A stretch of DNA of 64,000 nt from Acinetobacter albensis (lineage in GTDB: Bacteria; Pseudomonadota; Gammaproteobacteria; Pseudomonadales; Moraxellaceae), in assembly GCF_900095025.1 (NCBI RefSeq), contig NZ_FMBK01000013.1:1-64000 (forward strand), in the 5' to 3' direction. The position numbers and the translations under genes were made by a program. Below, one piece after another: positions 45,535-54,679 of the stretch. The notes under the pieces were generated by a model. That model had not been told where the DNA came from and made no database searches. It worked only from the letters and a program-made list of their open reading frames with translations. Numbering within the stretch: position 1 is the first letter of the stretch; every line of letters begins with the position of its first letter.

Positions 45535-46188
45535 ATGGATCTTTTAAACATTTCAAAAACTCGCTATACCACCAAAGCTTATGATCCTGATCGAAAAATT
45601 CCATCTGAACAGATTACGCGACTATTAGAAGTACTCCGTTTAACACCCTCTTCGATTAACATTCAACCTTGGCATTTTTTTATTGCAGATCATCAAATAG
45701 CCAAAGAGCGTATTGCCAAAGCATTGGTCGGCAAATATGCATATAACGCACCCAAAGTTTTAGATTCGTCCCATACCATTTTATTTTGTACGCAAGCTGA
45801 TATTAGTGAACAGCATTTAGAAAATCTGCTCCAACAAGATGATGCAAGTGGCCGTTTTAAGGACTCAACTGCGAAACAAGGCCAAAAAGACAGTCGCAGT
45901 GGTTATGTTGATTATTATCGTAATGAAAAAGGTGATATTCAACGTTGGGCAGAAAATCAAACCTTTATTGCTTTAGGTCAAATTTTACTGGCTGCTGGCA
46001 TCGAGGGTATTGATGCCACACCGATTGGTGGCTTTGATGAGCAAATTATCAATGATGAACTAAAACTGACAGAAAAAGGTTTAGTACCTTCTGTACTCTT
46101 AACACTCGGCTATAGAAGCGAAAGTGATTTCAATGCCAAATTGCCAAAATCACGCCTCAATAAAGAGACTATTTTTACTCAGCTTTAA
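45535..46188 (+). CDS. NfsB-like NAD(P)H-dependent nitroreductase
   Basis: A 217-residue flavin enzyme of the oxygen-insensitive nitroreductase family. SKTRYTTKAYDPDRKIP and LRLTPSSINIQPWHFFIAD form the FMN site at the N-terminus; ENQTFIALGQILLAAGIEGIDATPIGGFD, and LLTLGYRSESDFNAKLPKSR at the end, are typical of NfsB/NfnB. It can reduce nitroaromatics and quinones and, where tested in relatives, activates nitrofurans. GTG 45520 is open, but the ATG at 45535 has GGAG 9 nt upstream. Confidence 0.9.
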   Translation: MDLLNISKTRYTTKAYDPDRKIPSEQITRLLEVLRLTPSSINIQPWHFFIADHQIAKERIAKALVGKYAYNAPKVLDSSHTILFCTQADISEQHLENLLQQDDASGRFKDSTAKQGQKDSRSGYVDYYRNEKGDIQRWAENQTFIALGQILLAAGIEGIDATPIGGFDEQIINDELKLTEKGLVPSVLLTLGYRSESDFNAKLPKSRLNKETIFTQL

Positions 46189-46203
46189 TTAAAACTATTT
46201 AAA

Positions 46204-46243
46204 ATAAAACGGGGTGCAGATCAGATCAAACGCTCCGTTTTAT
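46204..46243 (+). terminator. Terminator-like hairpin after the nitroreductase gene
   Basis: ATAAAACGG (46204-46212) pairs with CCGTTTTAT (46235-46243) across a 22-nt loop that contains GATCAGATC. The long loop lowers confidence. Confidence 0.5.
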
Positions 46244-46314
46244 GTCAATTTAGGACATATTTCTTACATAATATACAGGTTATACTGCTAAAAAATAAAA
46301 CAGTAGTGGTTCTT

Positions 46315-46539
46315 ATGTCTGTTCTACCTAAAATGCCAATAAAATTCGAATGCAACGATTGTTGTAAAATCTATATGTATCCATATTCAGTTAAAACCTT
46401 AAACGTTTATCCGAAGTGTCCGGGTTGTAAACAAGCAGGTTCAATTTTAGGTACAGCTGAAAAGCTTGATATCATTAAATATCCACGACACTTTATAAAG
46501 TCTGTATTTAAACAGATAGCGTATATGCGAGGCAAATAA
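46315..46539 (+). CDS. Small zinc-ribbon-like protein
   Basis: A 74-residue protein with CNDC (followed by a third C) and CPGC about 22 residues apart (residues 12-36), a likely zinc-ribbon or rubredoxin-like knuckle pair. The C-terminal half is basic (YPRHFIKSVFKQIAYMRGK). No family match is recalled. A frame from GTG 46306 exists, but ATG 46315 is preferred. Its last 32 bp overlap the end of the convergent DMT transporter gene, which is unusual and should be kept in mind when judging whether it is expressed. Confidence 0.55.
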   Translation: MSVLPKMPIKFECNDCCKIYMYPYSVKTLNVYPKCPGCKQAGSILGTAEKLDIIKYPRHFIKSVFKQIAYMRGK

Positions 46540-47371
46540 CACTCGCTAAACCAAGTAATAAACCTAAAGCTGTCATCAATTTTAATTTTTCTTTGAAAAT
46601 CATTAAACCACTGCATGCACCCAAAACAACCACCAGAATATTCATACCTGCAAAAACAATAGCAGGTGTGTCTTTCAATAGCATATGTGCTTTAACATAG
46701 AGGGCAATATTAGCAAAATTTAAAACACCTAAACCTAAGCCAGCTATTATATTTTTTGCATGGCCAAAAGTTTTTGATGTGAATAAAATATAAACCAGTG
46801 ACAAGATAAAAGCACAGATAAACATCAGATTTAACACCACAGCAAATTGAATCCCCAATCCTGTGGTGTATTTGAGCAACACATCAATCAATGCATAACC
46901 AAACCAAACTAAAACAAGATAAAACATCGCTTGTTTTGAAGATGCTTTGGCTTTTTGATTACGTTGTTGTGAAAATAGGATACTCAATACAGCCAGAATA
47001 CCCAGAGCAATTCCAATGATCTTTAAATAATTAAACTGTTCTTGAAAAATAAAAAATGCCGCCAATAAAGATAAAACTACGGATAAACGTTGTGCAATTT
47101 CAGTATTGATTATACCGGCATGGTGCAAAGATTTTGCCAAGCATAAAAAAATACTGGGTAGCAGAATCCCTAAAGCTATAATTAATAACCATGGTGTATG
47201 AGAAACTGAAATATGCTGCAAGTCTGGTTTAAACCATAAAAGACACAATAAACTTGCCGATGCATAATTCCACGCAATCATGTGCAGTGCATTGAAACCT
47301 TTCGGTTTTGCAAGCTTTAAAAGGATTGAAATCAGTACACTACAACAAGCTGCAGCAAATATAAGTTCCAT
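46508..47371 (-). CDS. EamA/DMT-superfamily transporter
   Basis: A 287-residue inner-membrane protein with about ten hydrophobic helices in two repeats, the drug/metabolite transporter layout. It begins MELIFAAACCSVLISILLKLAK. SLLAAFFIFQEQFNYLKIIGIALG and VVLGACSGLMIFKEKLKLMTALGLLLG are the paired end-of-repeat signatures with a glutamate after the helix (FQEQ, FKEK). Substrate is unknown. AAAGGTAAAAG lies upstream of the ATG. It is 107 bp downstream of fba, past the fba terminator. Confidence 0.85.
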   Translation of the reverse strand: MELIFAAACCSVLISILLKLAKPKGFNALHMIAWNYASASLLCLLWFKPDLQHISVSHTPWLLIIALGILLPSIFLCLAKSLHHAGIINTEIAQRLSVVLSLLAAFFIFQEQFNYLKIIGIALGILAVLSILFSQQRNQKAKASSKQAMFYLVLVWFGYALIDVLLKYTTGLGIQFAVVLNLMFICAFILSLVYILFTSKTFGHAKNIIAGLGLGVLNFANIALYVKAHMLLKDTPAIVFAGMNILVVVLGACSGLMIFKEKLKLMTALGLLLGLASVICLAYTLSV

Positions 47372-47398
47372 CTTTTACCTTTTTTAAAAGTGAAATAC

Positions 47399-47427
47399 AA
47401 AAAAGCCCACAAGAGTTGCGGGCTTTT
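47399..47427 (-). terminator. Terminator of fba
   Basis: AAAAGCCC (47401-47408) pairs with GGGCTTTT (47420-47427), with a T run on the minus strand. It starts 52 bp after the fba stop. Confidence 0.75.
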
Positions 47428-47478
47428 GATCATAAATAATTTTTATCGATGATCTTAATAATACATCATCATCAAAGA

Positions 47479-48516
47479 TTATTTATAACGATCTACCATT
47501 TTCTCTAAAGAGATTGGGCGAATCTTGTCTGCATGACCTGCTGTACCAAACTGGGTATAACGATCTACACAGATTTGTTTCATTGCAACCACTGTTTCTG
47601 CAAAGAATTTACGTGGATCGAATTCACTTGGTTTTTCAGCCATCATACGACGCATTGCACCTGTAGATGCCAAACGTAAATCGGTGTCGATATTAATTTT
47701 ACGCACACCGTGTTTAATTGCTTCAACCAGTTGTTCAACTGGCACACCATAGGTTTCTTTGATGTCGCCGCCGTACTGGTTAATAATCGCCAACCATTCT
47801 TGTGGTACAGAGCTTGAACCGTGCATCACAAGATGTGTATTTGGCAATGCCGCATGAATTTCTTTAATGCGGTCAATGGCTAAAATATCACCTGTAGGTG
47901 GACGTGTAAATTTATACGCACCGTGGGAAGTCCCTACTGCAATGGCTAAAGCATCAACATTGGTATCTGCAACAAATTGAGTTGCTTCTTCAACTGAAGT
48001 TAAAAGTTGGGAATGATCAAGAACACCTTCTGCACCAACACCATCTTCTTCACCGGCCAAACCTGTTTCAAGGCTACCCAAACAGCCAATCTCACCTTCA
48101 ACGGAAACGCCACATGCATGCGCCATTTGAACGGTGCGACGTGTTACGTCGACGTTATATTCATAATTTGTCGGTGTTTTGCCGTCTGCACCCAATGAAC
48201 CATCCATCATCACCGATGAAAAGCCCAATTGAATCGAACGTTGACAGACATCGGGATCAGTACCATGATCTTGATGCATTACCACGGGAATATGTGGCCA
48301 CTCTTCAATTGCAGCCAAAATTAAATGACGTAAAAACGGAGCACCTGCATATTTACGAGCACCCGCAGATGCTTGAACAATAACAGGTGAATTCGTTTCG
48401 TCTGCGGCTAACATAATTGCGCGCATTTGTTCTAAATTGTTTACGTTAAACGCTGGTACGCCGTAATTGTGTTCACCGGCGTGATCCAAGAGCTGGCGCA
48501 ATGAGATAAGTGCCAT
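47479..48516 (-). CDS. fba: Class II fructose-bisphosphate aldolase
   Basis: A 345-residue zinc aldolase that interconverts fructose 1,6-bisphosphate and two triose phosphates. [27 protein letters not shown] is split by the family's typical start; the zinc motif is [12 protein letters not shown] near residue 82, with VSVEGEIG near 140, [10 protein letters not shown] near 200 and the later histidine in [20 protein letters not shown] follows. The sequence and length fit class IIB (CbbA-type). GGGAGGAC precedes the ATG. With pgk just upstream, it serves gluconeogenesis in this typically non-glycolytic genus. Confidence 0.96.
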   Translation of the reverse strand: MALISLRQLLDHAGEHNYGVPAFNVNNLEQMRAIMLAADETNSPVIVQASAGARKYAGAPFLRHLILAAIEEWPHIPVVMHQDHGTDPDVCQRSIQLGFSSVMMDGSLGADGKTPTNYEYNVDVTRRTVQMAHACGVSVEGEIGCLGSLETGLAGEEDGVGAEGVLDHSQLLTSVEEATQFVADTNVDALAIAVGTSHGAYKFTRPPTGDILAIDRIKEIHAALPNTHLVMHGSSSVPQEWLAIINQYGGDIKETYGVPVEQLVEAIKHGVRKINIDTDLRLASTGAMRRMMAEKPSEFDPRKFFAETVVAMKQICVDRYTQFGTAGHADKIRPISLEKMVDRYK

Positions 48517-48592
48517 AAAGTCCTCCCAGTTGATGCCCCATATTCTACATGCTGAATCATTTCAATTCAGTAACAAAACACACTATTTTAAA

Positions 48593-48622
48593 AAAAAGTC
48601 CCTGCAAATGCAGGGACTTTTT
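48593..48622 (-). terminator. Terminator of the small lipoprotein gene
   Basis: AAAAAGTCCCTGCA (48593-48606) pairs perfectly with TGCAGGGACTTTTT (48609-48622); the minus strand ends in a T run. Confidence 0.87.
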
Positions 48623-48638
48623 AAATAATATAAGCAAC

Positions 48639-48914
48639 CTATGGTGCCACAGCCTCAGAAGCAGCGACTTCTGTCTCTGGAGTTGCTTCATCTGCATCTG
48701 CATTCGCAATTTCTGGAGCCACATCTGTGTTGTGTTCATCCAAAATAGGTTGATCAATGGCATCAATAGCGGCTTGTTGTTCTGGCGTAATTTTTTCATT
48801 TACTGCCACAGTTTCAGCAGTTTCATTTTTTGGTGCTTCATCTTTTTTTGCACATGCGGTTAAAGCCAAAGGTACAATAAGTAAGGCTGCAAAAGTTAAT
48901 TTTAAGTTCATCAT
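48639..48914 (-). CDS. Small acidic lipoprotein
   Basis: A 91-residue predicted lipoprotein. The signal peptide LKLTFAALLIVPLALTAC ends in the lipobox LTAC (cysteine at about residue 21), followed by AKKDEAPKNE. The mature part is very acidic and rich in Ala, Glu and Pro (ATPETEVAASEAVAP) and likely disordered; KITPEQQAAIDAIDQPI is the only ordered-looking stretch. Two ATGs in tandem at 48914 and 48911 are possible; AGGAAAAT lies upstream. It sits between pgk and fba with its own terminator. Function unknown. Confidence 0.78.
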   Translation of the reverse strand: MMNLKLTFAALLIVPLALTACAKKDEAPKNETAETVAVNEKITPEQQAAIDAIDQPILDEHNTDVAPEIANADADEATPETEVAASEAVAP

Positions 48915-48993
48915 ATTTTCCTAAGACAGGAGATTTAATGAACATAATTTTATTGCAATTATATTTCATTTTCATGACTAAAGTATGTCTATC

Positions 48994-49022
48994 AAAAAAC
49001 AAAGGCTGGCCTAAGCCAACCT
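48994..49022 (-). terminator. Terminator of pgk
   Basis: AGGCTGGC (49003-49010) pairs with GCCAACCT (49015-49022) with one G-U pair, and on the minus strand a TTGTTTTTT tail follows. It is 39 bp past the pgk stop. Confidence 0.75.
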
Positions 49023-49060
49023 TATTACTCTTCCAATCTGTTCTACTATCTTATTAGAGA

Positions 49061-50248
49061 TTAAGCACGCTCTAATAATACTGCTACCGCAGGTAAGGTT
49101 TTACCTTCTACAAATTCAAGAAAAGCACCACCACCGGTCGAGATATATCCCATTTGGTTAGCGACTTCATATTTGTCAATTGCAGCCAAAGTATCGCCCC
49201 CGCCTGCAATAGAGAAACCAGCAGATTCTGCAATCGCTAAAGATAAGGCTTTCGTTCCTTCGCCAAATTGATCGACTTCAAATACACCGACAGGACCATT
49301 CCAAAGAATCGTTTTTGAAGTTTTGATAATTTCTGCAAATGCTTTTGCTGTTTCTGGACCAACGTCTAAAATCATATCGTTGTCAGCGACATCAGCAACA
49401 TTTTTAACGATTGCTTTTGCTTTTGTCAATGAGCCCAAGAAATCACTGAAATCAATTTCAGCTGCATCAGCAACCACAACATCTGTAGGTAATGGAACAG
49501 AAACTTTAGCAGCAATGGCTTTAGCTGTATCGATTAAATCATTTTCACACAATGATTTACCAACGTTGTAGCCCGCAGCAGCCAAGAAGGTATTGGCAAT
49601 ACCACCGCCCACAATGATTTGATCGCAAATACTAGAAAGCGAAGTCAGCACATCAAGCTTGGTTGAAACTTTTGAACCGGCAACAATAGCCACCATTGGT
49701 GATTCAGGGGTTTGAAGTGCACGACCTAAAGCATCGAGTTCCGCGGCAAGTAACGGCCCTGCTGCTGAAACTTGAGCAAAGCGCGCGACACCTTCTGTGG
49801 ATGCTTCTGCACGATGTGCAGTACCAAAGGCATCCATCACAAATACATCGCACAGCGCTGCATATTTTTGAGCAAGGTCAGGGTTGTTTTTCTTTTCCCC
49901 AACGTTAAAACGTACATTTTCAAGCAATACCACTTGACCTGCCACAACCTGTACGCCGTCTAAATAATCAGTAATTAATTCAACCTTTTGACCTAAAGCT
50001 TGCGTCAAATAAGCAGCGACAGGTGCTAAAGATTGTTCAGGTTGAGCTTCACCTTCAACGGGACGACCTAGATGTGAACATACCATTACTGCAGCGCCTT
50101 TTTCAATGGCTGCCTTAATGGTTGGAAGCGCAGCGCGTAAACGTGCGTCACTGCTAATCTCACCATTTTTGACAGGCACGTTTAAATCTTCACGGATTAA
50201 AACACGCTTAGCGGTTAAATCAAGGTCAGTCATACGCTGAAAATTCAT
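49061..50248 (-). CDS. pgk: Phosphoglycerate kinase
   Basis: A 395-residue cytosolic kinase that interconverts 1,3-bisphosphoglycerate and 3-phosphoglycerate with ADP/ATP. It has [17 protein letters not shown] near residue 15, [11 protein letters not shown] near 60, [14 protein letters not shown] near 160, and the nucleotide glycine loop [14 protein letters not shown] near 350. Length is standard. MNFQRMTDL and MTDLDL are both possible starts; AGAGAG lies before the first. It is on the same strand as the lipoprotein gene and fba. Confidence 0.96.
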   Translation of the reverse strand: MNFQRMTDLDLTAKRVLIREDLNVPVKNGEISSDARLRAALPTIKAAIEKGAAVMVCSHLGRPVEGEAQPEQSLAPVAAYLTQALGQKVELITDYLDGVQVVAGQVVLLENVRFNVGEKKNNPDLAQKYAALCDVFVMDAFGTAHRAEASTEGVARFAQVSAAGPLLAAELDALGRALQTPESPMVAIVAGSKVSTKLDVLTSLSSICDQIIVGGGIANTFLAAAGYNVGKSLCENDLIDTAKAIAAKVSVPLPTDVVVADAAEIDFSDFLGSLTKAKAIVKNVADVADNDMILDVGPETAKAFAEIIKTSKTILWNGPVGVFEVDQFGEGTKALSLAIAESAGFSIAGGGDTLAAIDKYEVANQMGYISTGGGAFLEFVEGKTLPAVAVLLERA

Positions 50249-50388
50249 GTATAGCTCTCTTTATAAATATAAAAATCGCCCGATTTTAAATGATTATGTA
50301 GAAAAAGGTTAGCTTCTTTTGTATAAAAGCTGTCGAAAGGCAAAGTTTTGATTATGATAGTCAAAAGCCACATTATGATTCAGAATTT

Positions 50389-50772
50389 ATGTCTATTCAC
50401 CCCGATCCAAAAATCAATCGATTAAATGTTTTAGGCGAATCCTTGGCCAGCTGTTGTTACGCTCCCATTACAGGATATTTTCGCAATGGCTTTTGCCATA
50501 CTGCCACCACCGATCTCGGTCAACACACCATGTGTGTGCAAATGACTGCCGAATTTCTAAATTATTCGCAGAAAGTAGGTAATGACTTAATTACCCCTTT
50601 ACCTGAAATCGACTTTCCTGGCTTAGAACCTGGTGATTTTTGGTGTATTTGTGTGACACGCTGGGTAGAAGCATATCAAGCAGGAATTGCTCCTCCAATT
50701 AAAATTCATGCCTGCCATCAAGCTGTACTTTCTTATGTCCCTATTGATGTACTGATGGACTATGCGGTGTAA
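50389..50772 (+). CDS. DUF2237 family protein
   Basis: A 127-residue protein with the DUF2237 pattern: LNVLGESLASCCYAPITGYFRNGFC near the start, GQHTMCVQMTAEFLNYSQKVGNDL, PGLEPGDFWCICVTRWVEAYQAG, and a final cysteine in IKIHACHQAVLSYV. Several cysteines are conserved, but the function of the family is unknown. It begins an operon: maf starts 5 bp after its stop and roxA 15 bp after maf. It is divergent from pgk. Confidence 0.88.
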   Translation: MSIHPDPKINRLNVLGESLASCCYAPITGYFRNGFCHTATTDLGQHTMCVQMTAEFLNYSQKVGNDLITPLPEIDFPGLEPGDFWCICVTRWVEAYQAGIAPPIKIHACHQAVLSYVPIDVLMDYAV

Positions 50773-50777
50773 TCAAA

Positions 50778-51365
50778 ATGTCTCAAATTATTTTGGCTTC
50801 AAGTAGTCAAACGCGAAAAGCATTGATGGATCGGCTTTATATTGATTATCAATGTGTAGTGCCTGATATTGACGAGTCACCACACCGTGAAAACCATGCT
50901 GATGACTTGGCAAAGCGCTTGGCTTTCGAAAAAGCCAAACAGATTTCTGATCAATATCCCGAAGCGATTGTGATTGGATCTGACCAAGTGGCTTGGCGTG
51001 AAGGTGCACCTGATATTTTTATTGGTAAACCTTTAACTCACGAAAAAGCGATTAAGCAGTTACAAGCCAATTCAGATAAAATCGTGTATTTCAGTACTGC
51101 TTTAAGCGTACAGCAGCAATCTACAGGTTTTGAACAGACCTTGGTTGAACATTATAAAGTCAAATTTCGCAAACTGACCTTAACTGAAATCGAGCGTTAT
51201 ATCCGAATAGATCAGCCTTTAATGTGCGCAGGCAGTTTCAAATGTGAAAGTCTAGGCATTAGTTTATTTGAAAACATGAGTGGACAAGACCAAACCACAC
51301 TTATGGGCCTGCCCATGATTCAACTTTGCCATATTTTACGTCAATTCAACATTTTAGTTCCTTAA
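50778..51365 (+). CDS. Maf family nucleoside triphosphate pyrophosphatase (YceF-like)
   Basis: A 195-residue housecleaning pyrophosphatase. ILASSSQTRKALMDRLYIDYQ is the N-terminal Maf motif with the S-x-x-R pattern, followed by VPDIDESPHREN; IVIGSDQVAWREG has the catalytic aspartate and glutamine, and AGSFKCESLGISLFE is the later motif. The PDIDE and AGSFKCESLG forms point to the YceF subgroup, which hydrolyses 7-methyl-GTP in E. coli, rather than to the dTTP/UTP-specific YhdE type. It is the middle gene of the DUF2237-maf-roxA operon. Confidence 0.88.
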   Translation: MSQIILASSSQTRKALMDRLYIDYQCVVPDIDESPHRENHADDLAKRLAFEKAKQISDQYPEAIVIGSDQVAWREGAPDIFIGKPLTHEKAIKQLQANSDKIVYFSTALSVQQQSTGFEQTLVEHYKVKFRKLTLTEIERYIRIDQPLMCAGSFKCESLGISLFENMSGQDQTTLMGLPMIQLCHILRQFNILVP

Positions 51366-51380
51366 TTTTAGGCTTTACCT

Positions 51381-52550
51381 ATGTCTCAAACTTTAGCTGT
51401 TTTGGGCGGAATCACCGCTGAACAATTTCTTACCGAATACTGGCAAAAGAAACCGTTACTGGTGCGTAATGCGCTTCCTGAAATTAAAAATCTTTTAGAA
51501 CCAGCAGATGTAATGGAGCTGGCTTTAGATGAAAATATCAATGCACGATTGATTAAGCAAAAGGACAAAGATCCGAATCATTGGTCAGTAAAATCATCAC
51601 CTTTAATGAAAGCCGACTTTCAAAAGATGCCAAAACTTTGGACTCTTTTAATTCAAGCTGTAGATCATTATTCATTTGATTTGGCCGAACTTTGGAAGAA
51701 ATTCCCTTTTATTCCACAATGGCGTCGTGATGACATTATGGTGTCTTATGCCCCCAAAGGTGGTTCAGTCGGTAAACATTTTGATTTTTATGATGTATTT
51801 CTAGTACAAGGTCATGGACATCGACGTTGGCAGCTTGGACAAATGTGTGATGCAGACAGTGAAATTGTGGCCGGTCAACCGTTAAAATTATTGCCAGAAA
51901 TACAAATTCATTTTGATGAAATTTTAGCACCGGGTGACTTACTTTATGTACCACCTGGTTTGGCACATTACGGTGTAGCAGAAGATGACTGTTTGACTTA
52001 TTCTTTTGGCTTTCGCATGCCAAATGTTGCGGAAATGATGGATCGTGTCAGCGATAAATTTGCGGTTGATCAATTACTTAAAAATCCACTCACAGATATT
52101 CTGCGTGAAAAAATGACTTCTGTGGGTCAAATCAGTCAATCAGAACTTGAATATTTAAAAACAAAACTCTTGGCGCAATTGCAAAATCCAGCCGTGCTTG
52201 AAGATGCACTCATGAGCCTGATGTCAGAGTCGAAATACCCTGAAAATATTCCAGAGGCAGAAGCCATTGGTTCAGGTGATTTAGAACAAGCACTTGATCA
52301 AGGTTATTCACTGATGCTTGAGCCTGCATCACGTCTGCTCTACACCGAAGTTGAAAGTAAATTATTGTTTTGGGCGAATGGTGAAGGGATTTGTATTTCT
52401 GATGATTTTGCGCCACTTTTAAAACAACTGGCTGATGGCAATTTAATCTTACTCGATGAAAAATTGGCTCGTCCAGAGATGCTAGAAGATATTGTCAATT
52501 TACTGAATGAATCAATCTTAATGTTATTGCCTGCTGTAGATACAGAATAA
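51381..52550 (+). CDS. roxA: Cupin ribosomal oxygenase (50S uL16 arginine 3-hydroxylase)
   Basis: A 389-residue JmjC-type iron/2-oxoglutarate oxygenase, similar to E. coli YcfD/RoxA, which hydroxylates an arginine of ribosomal protein uL16. LTEYWQKKPLLVRNALP is the usual N-terminal motif; the iron ligands are the HFD in GKHFDFYDVFLVQG near residue 131 and the histidine in LAHYGVAEDD near 195. A helical dimerisation part and winged-helix-like C-terminal domain follow. It is third in an operon with maf. Confidence 0.9.
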   Translation: MSQTLAVLGGITAEQFLTEYWQKKPLLVRNALPEIKNLLEPADVMELALDENINARLIKQKDKDPNHWSVKSSPLMKADFQKMPKLWTLLIQAVDHYSFDLAELWKKFPFIPQWRRDDIMVSYAPKGGSVGKHFDFYDVFLVQGHGHRRWQLGQMCDADSEIVAGQPLKLLPEIQIHFDEILAPGDLLYVPPGLAHYGVAEDDCLTYSFGFRMPNVAEMMDRVSDKFAVDQLLKNPLTDILREKMTSVGQISQSELEYLKTKLLAQLQNPAVLEDALMSLMSESKYPENIPEAEAIGSGDLEQALDQGYSLMLEPASRLLYTEVESKLLFWANGEGICISDDFAPLLKQLADGNLILLDEKLARPEMLEDIVNLLNESILMLLPAVDTE

Positions 52551-52559
52551 ACCATGAAT

Positions 52560-52586
52560 CAAGGGGAAATTATGATTTTCCCCTTG
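52560..52586. terminator. Hairpin between convergent roxA and tandem GST_N gene
   Basis: CAAGGGGAAA (52560-52569) pairs with TTTCCCCTTG (52577-52586). Little T follows, so terminator function is likely but not certain. Confidence 0.6.
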
Positions 52587-52608
52587 GTTCAAATCAATTC
52601 TTTATCAT

Positions 52609-53385
52609 TCACGCATATTGCTGCTTTAAGTATTTTACAATTTTTGCAGATTCAAACATTTTCACCCCAGTATTGGGATCAACCAAATAAGGAACCTGAA
52701 TATCTCTTCCCATAATCTCGATAACTTTTTCGCGCTTACCACCTTTTAACGGCTCATATTTACCGGGTTTCAAACGCAATACTGCGGGACCCATATCCTG
52801 CCAACGTTCTTTCGGCACATTGTGAAATATGAATGGTAATTCTAGCTCTGTTAAAACGCCGCGTACCACACGGGTAAACGGACTGGCTTCAAACCCCCAT
52901 AATTCTAAAAGTTGTGCAGGTGCTTCACGCTGAATGCTGTTCTGATTGATCCAGACACCACGCGCACCATTAATCAATGTTCCTGCAAAAGCAACGACAG
53001 GGATTTTAGGATAAGTCGAAAATTTTGTCGGTGTTTTTCCAGTCCGTCCATAATGTTTAAACAGATAATGAATGATGTCTTGTGACTCATACATCTCAAT
53101 ACCTGTATTTTTATCTATGAAAAACGGAAATTGTTTTTTCCCCCCTTTTTCTTGCACAACTTTACGGTATTTTTGTCCCCCTTTTGGACAAGGATAAACC
53201 TCATAATCCAAATTCAATAGACTCATCACTTCACGTACACGACGGCAAAATGGTGAACCTTCAAATTCATAAAGTTGCAGTGCTTTTTCTGGTTGCTTCG
53301 GAAATGCTGTACCGCTTACCCCTCGACCACCTTCAGTGATAGAAGATGCTAAAGCCTGTAATACTTTAATTTGATGCATCACCAT
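52609..53385 (-). CDS. Tandem glutaredoxin/GST N-terminal domain protein
   Basis: A 258-residue protein with two thioredoxin-fold GST_N-like domains in tandem. The first (about residues 36-118) has YEFEGSPFCRRVREVMSLLNLDYEVYPCP and PFFIDKNTGIEMYESQDIIHYL; the second (about 165-256) has WGFEASPFTRVVRGVLTELELPF and PYLVDPNTGVKMFESAKIVKYL. The cysteine of SPFC is replaced by threonine in the second copy. There is no GST C-terminal helical domain. Similar tandem proteins occur in cyanobacteria and plants, without a settled role. It is upstream of no other gene in an evident operon, although the RraA-like gene lies 24 bp upstream. Confidence 0.85.
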   Translation of the reverse strand: MVMHQIKVLQALASSITEGGRGVSGTAFPKQPEKALQLYEFEGSPFCRRVREVMSLLNLDYEVYPCPKGGQKYRKVVQEKGGKKQFPFFIDKNTGIEMYESQDIIHYLFKHYGRTGKTPTKFSTYPKIPVVAFAGTLINGARGVWINQNSIQREAPAQLLELWGFEASPFTRVVRGVLTELELPFIFHNVPKERWQDMGPAVLRLKPGKYEPLKGGKREKVIEIMGRDIQVPYLVDPNTGVKMFESAKIVKYLKQQYA

Positions 53386-53409
53386 TCTGTTATTCCCGTT
53401 AAGTTGTGT

Positions 53410-53922
53410 TTATAAATCGACTAATTTTTCTTTTGCAATCACTATTCCATTATTATCGGCATAAATATAATCACCAGAATTAATACTTACTCCACCAAAA
53501 TATAGTGTTAAATCTACTTCGCCTATGCCTTTTCGATTGCTTTTTTGCGGAATTGCAGCCAATGCATGTATACCTAAATCAAGTTTAGCAATCGCATCCA
53601 CATCACGCACACAACCATAAATCACAACACCACTCCAGTGATGATTCACTGCAGATTCTGCAATCATGTCGCCCATTAAGGCACAACGCATTGATGCTCC
53701 CCCATCCACTACCAACACTTTTCCACGACCATCAGTTGCAAGGAGTTCTTTAACGCGTGAATTGTCTTCAAAGCATTTTACCGTCACCACCTGACCAGCA
53801 AAACTTTGACGTGCTCCATAACTTTTAAAAAATTTCCCATCCATAGATGGTGTCACAACCTGAAGATCTTTTTCAGGATAATCATCCAGCAAATCACAAG
53901 TTACAAAAGTTTGATCCGACAC
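53410..53922 (-). CDS. rraA: RraA-like protein (RNase E inhibitor / HMG aldolase fold)
   Basis: A 170-residue protein of the RraA family. It has TCDLLDDYPEKDLQVVTPSM at the start, GKVLVVDGGASMRCALMGDMIAESAV near residues 68-91, and SGVVIYGCVRDVDAIAKLDLGIHAL. In E. coli RraA binds RNase E and slows RNA decay; the same fold in other species is a 4-hydroxy-4-methyl-2-oxoglutarate aldolase, which needs the G-x20-R-D-D/E pattern, here GCVRDVD. Either role is possible. The start is GTG at 53922, supported by AAGGAG 7 nt upstream. Confidence 0.88.
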   Translation of the reverse strand: MSDQTFVTCDLLDDYPEKDLQVVTPSMDGKFFKSYGARQSFAGQVVTVKCFEDNSRVKELLATDGRGKVLVVDGGASMRCALMGDMIAESAVNHHWSGVVIYGCVRDVDAIAKLDLGIHALAAIPQKSNRKGIGEVDLTLYFGGVSINSGDYIYADNNGIVIAKEKLVDL

Positions 53923-53934
53923 TCTCTATCTCCT

Positions 53935-54600
53935 TTATTTTGAATTCTGTATAGCTAAATTATCATAAATTTCAAACTTATCTGCCTGAAACTGTGCCGC
54001 TTTGAGCATAGTACGAGCCACTTGCGCTGCTGTCACTGGCTTATATTTAAAAGTATTGGGTACGAAATGCGACAATTTTTGATAAAGTTTTTGCGTCATA
54101 TCTTCTAAAGTTCGTTGTTCTGAGCGATCACCTAGTAACAAGGAAGGTCTAACAATTGAAACATATTCCAGTTTCAAATCTTGAATATGGTTTTCTAGTT
54201 TTCCTTTCACCTTATTGTAAAAAAATTTTGAATCTGCTTTGGCCCCCATAGCACTAATGAGCAAATAATGCGTAGAGGTTGATTCGAATAAATTAGCAAA
54301 ATGTGCATTAATTTCATAATCAATATTATAAAATTTTTCTTTTGAACCTGCCTTTTTCAAGGTTGTTCCTAAACAGCTAAATGCATGGCTATAGCCATTT
54401 ACATCCTCATCGTTTAGCAAAAGGAAATCATCAAGTATAAATTGTTGCACTTTTTCCAATGTTTGCAGTTGTGCGTCTTCATGGCGAACAACAGCGGTAA
54501 TTTTTTCACACACCTCAAGTTGATTCATCTGTTTTAATAGTTCACGACCAACCAAACCAGTCGCACCAATCACAATTACACTTTTAATTGATTTAGTCAT
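53935..54600 (-). CDS. NAD(P)-binding atypical SDR-family protein
   Basis: A 221-residue Rossmann-fold protein. The dinucleotide loop is VIVIGATGLVGRELLKQM near residue 10; HAFSCLGTTLKKAGSKE near 75 and LLISAMGAKADSKFFYNKVKGKLE near 120-140 are typical of the atypical SDR (NmrA/HTATIP2-like) group, in which the YxxxK motif is altered; here it reads FYNKVKG. The C-terminal part SIVRPSLLLGDR is also conserved. It is 12 bp upstream of the RraA-like gene and likely co-transcribed with it. Substrate unknown. Confidence 0.85.
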   Translation of the reverse strand: MTKSIKSVIVIGATGLVGRELLKQMNQLEVCEKITAVVRHEDAQLQTLEKVQQFILDDFLLLNDEDVNGYSHAFSCLGTTLKKAGSKEKFYNIDYEINAHFANLFESTSTHYLLISAMGAKADSKFFYNKVKGKLENHIQDLKLEYVSIVRPSLLLGDRSEQRTLEDMTQKLYQKLSHFVPNTFKYKPVTAAQVARTMLKAAQFQADKFEIYDNLAIQNSK

Positions 54601-54679
54601 TTTTTAAACAATCTCTAAGGGTTATTACCAATCTAGCGCTTTCTCGATCATTTTTCTGCATCTAAAATGTTGTCAAAGT

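Noticed and set aside
47982-48383. 133-residue plus-strand frame with many His/Gln residues inside fba
   Set aside because: It is antisense to a well-conserved aldolase; the odd composition is a frame shadow.
48549-48863. Plus-strand frame rich in Cys and Phe opposite the small lipoprotein
   Set aside because: The minus-strand frame has a signal peptide, lipobox and terminator; the plus frame is a mirror of it.
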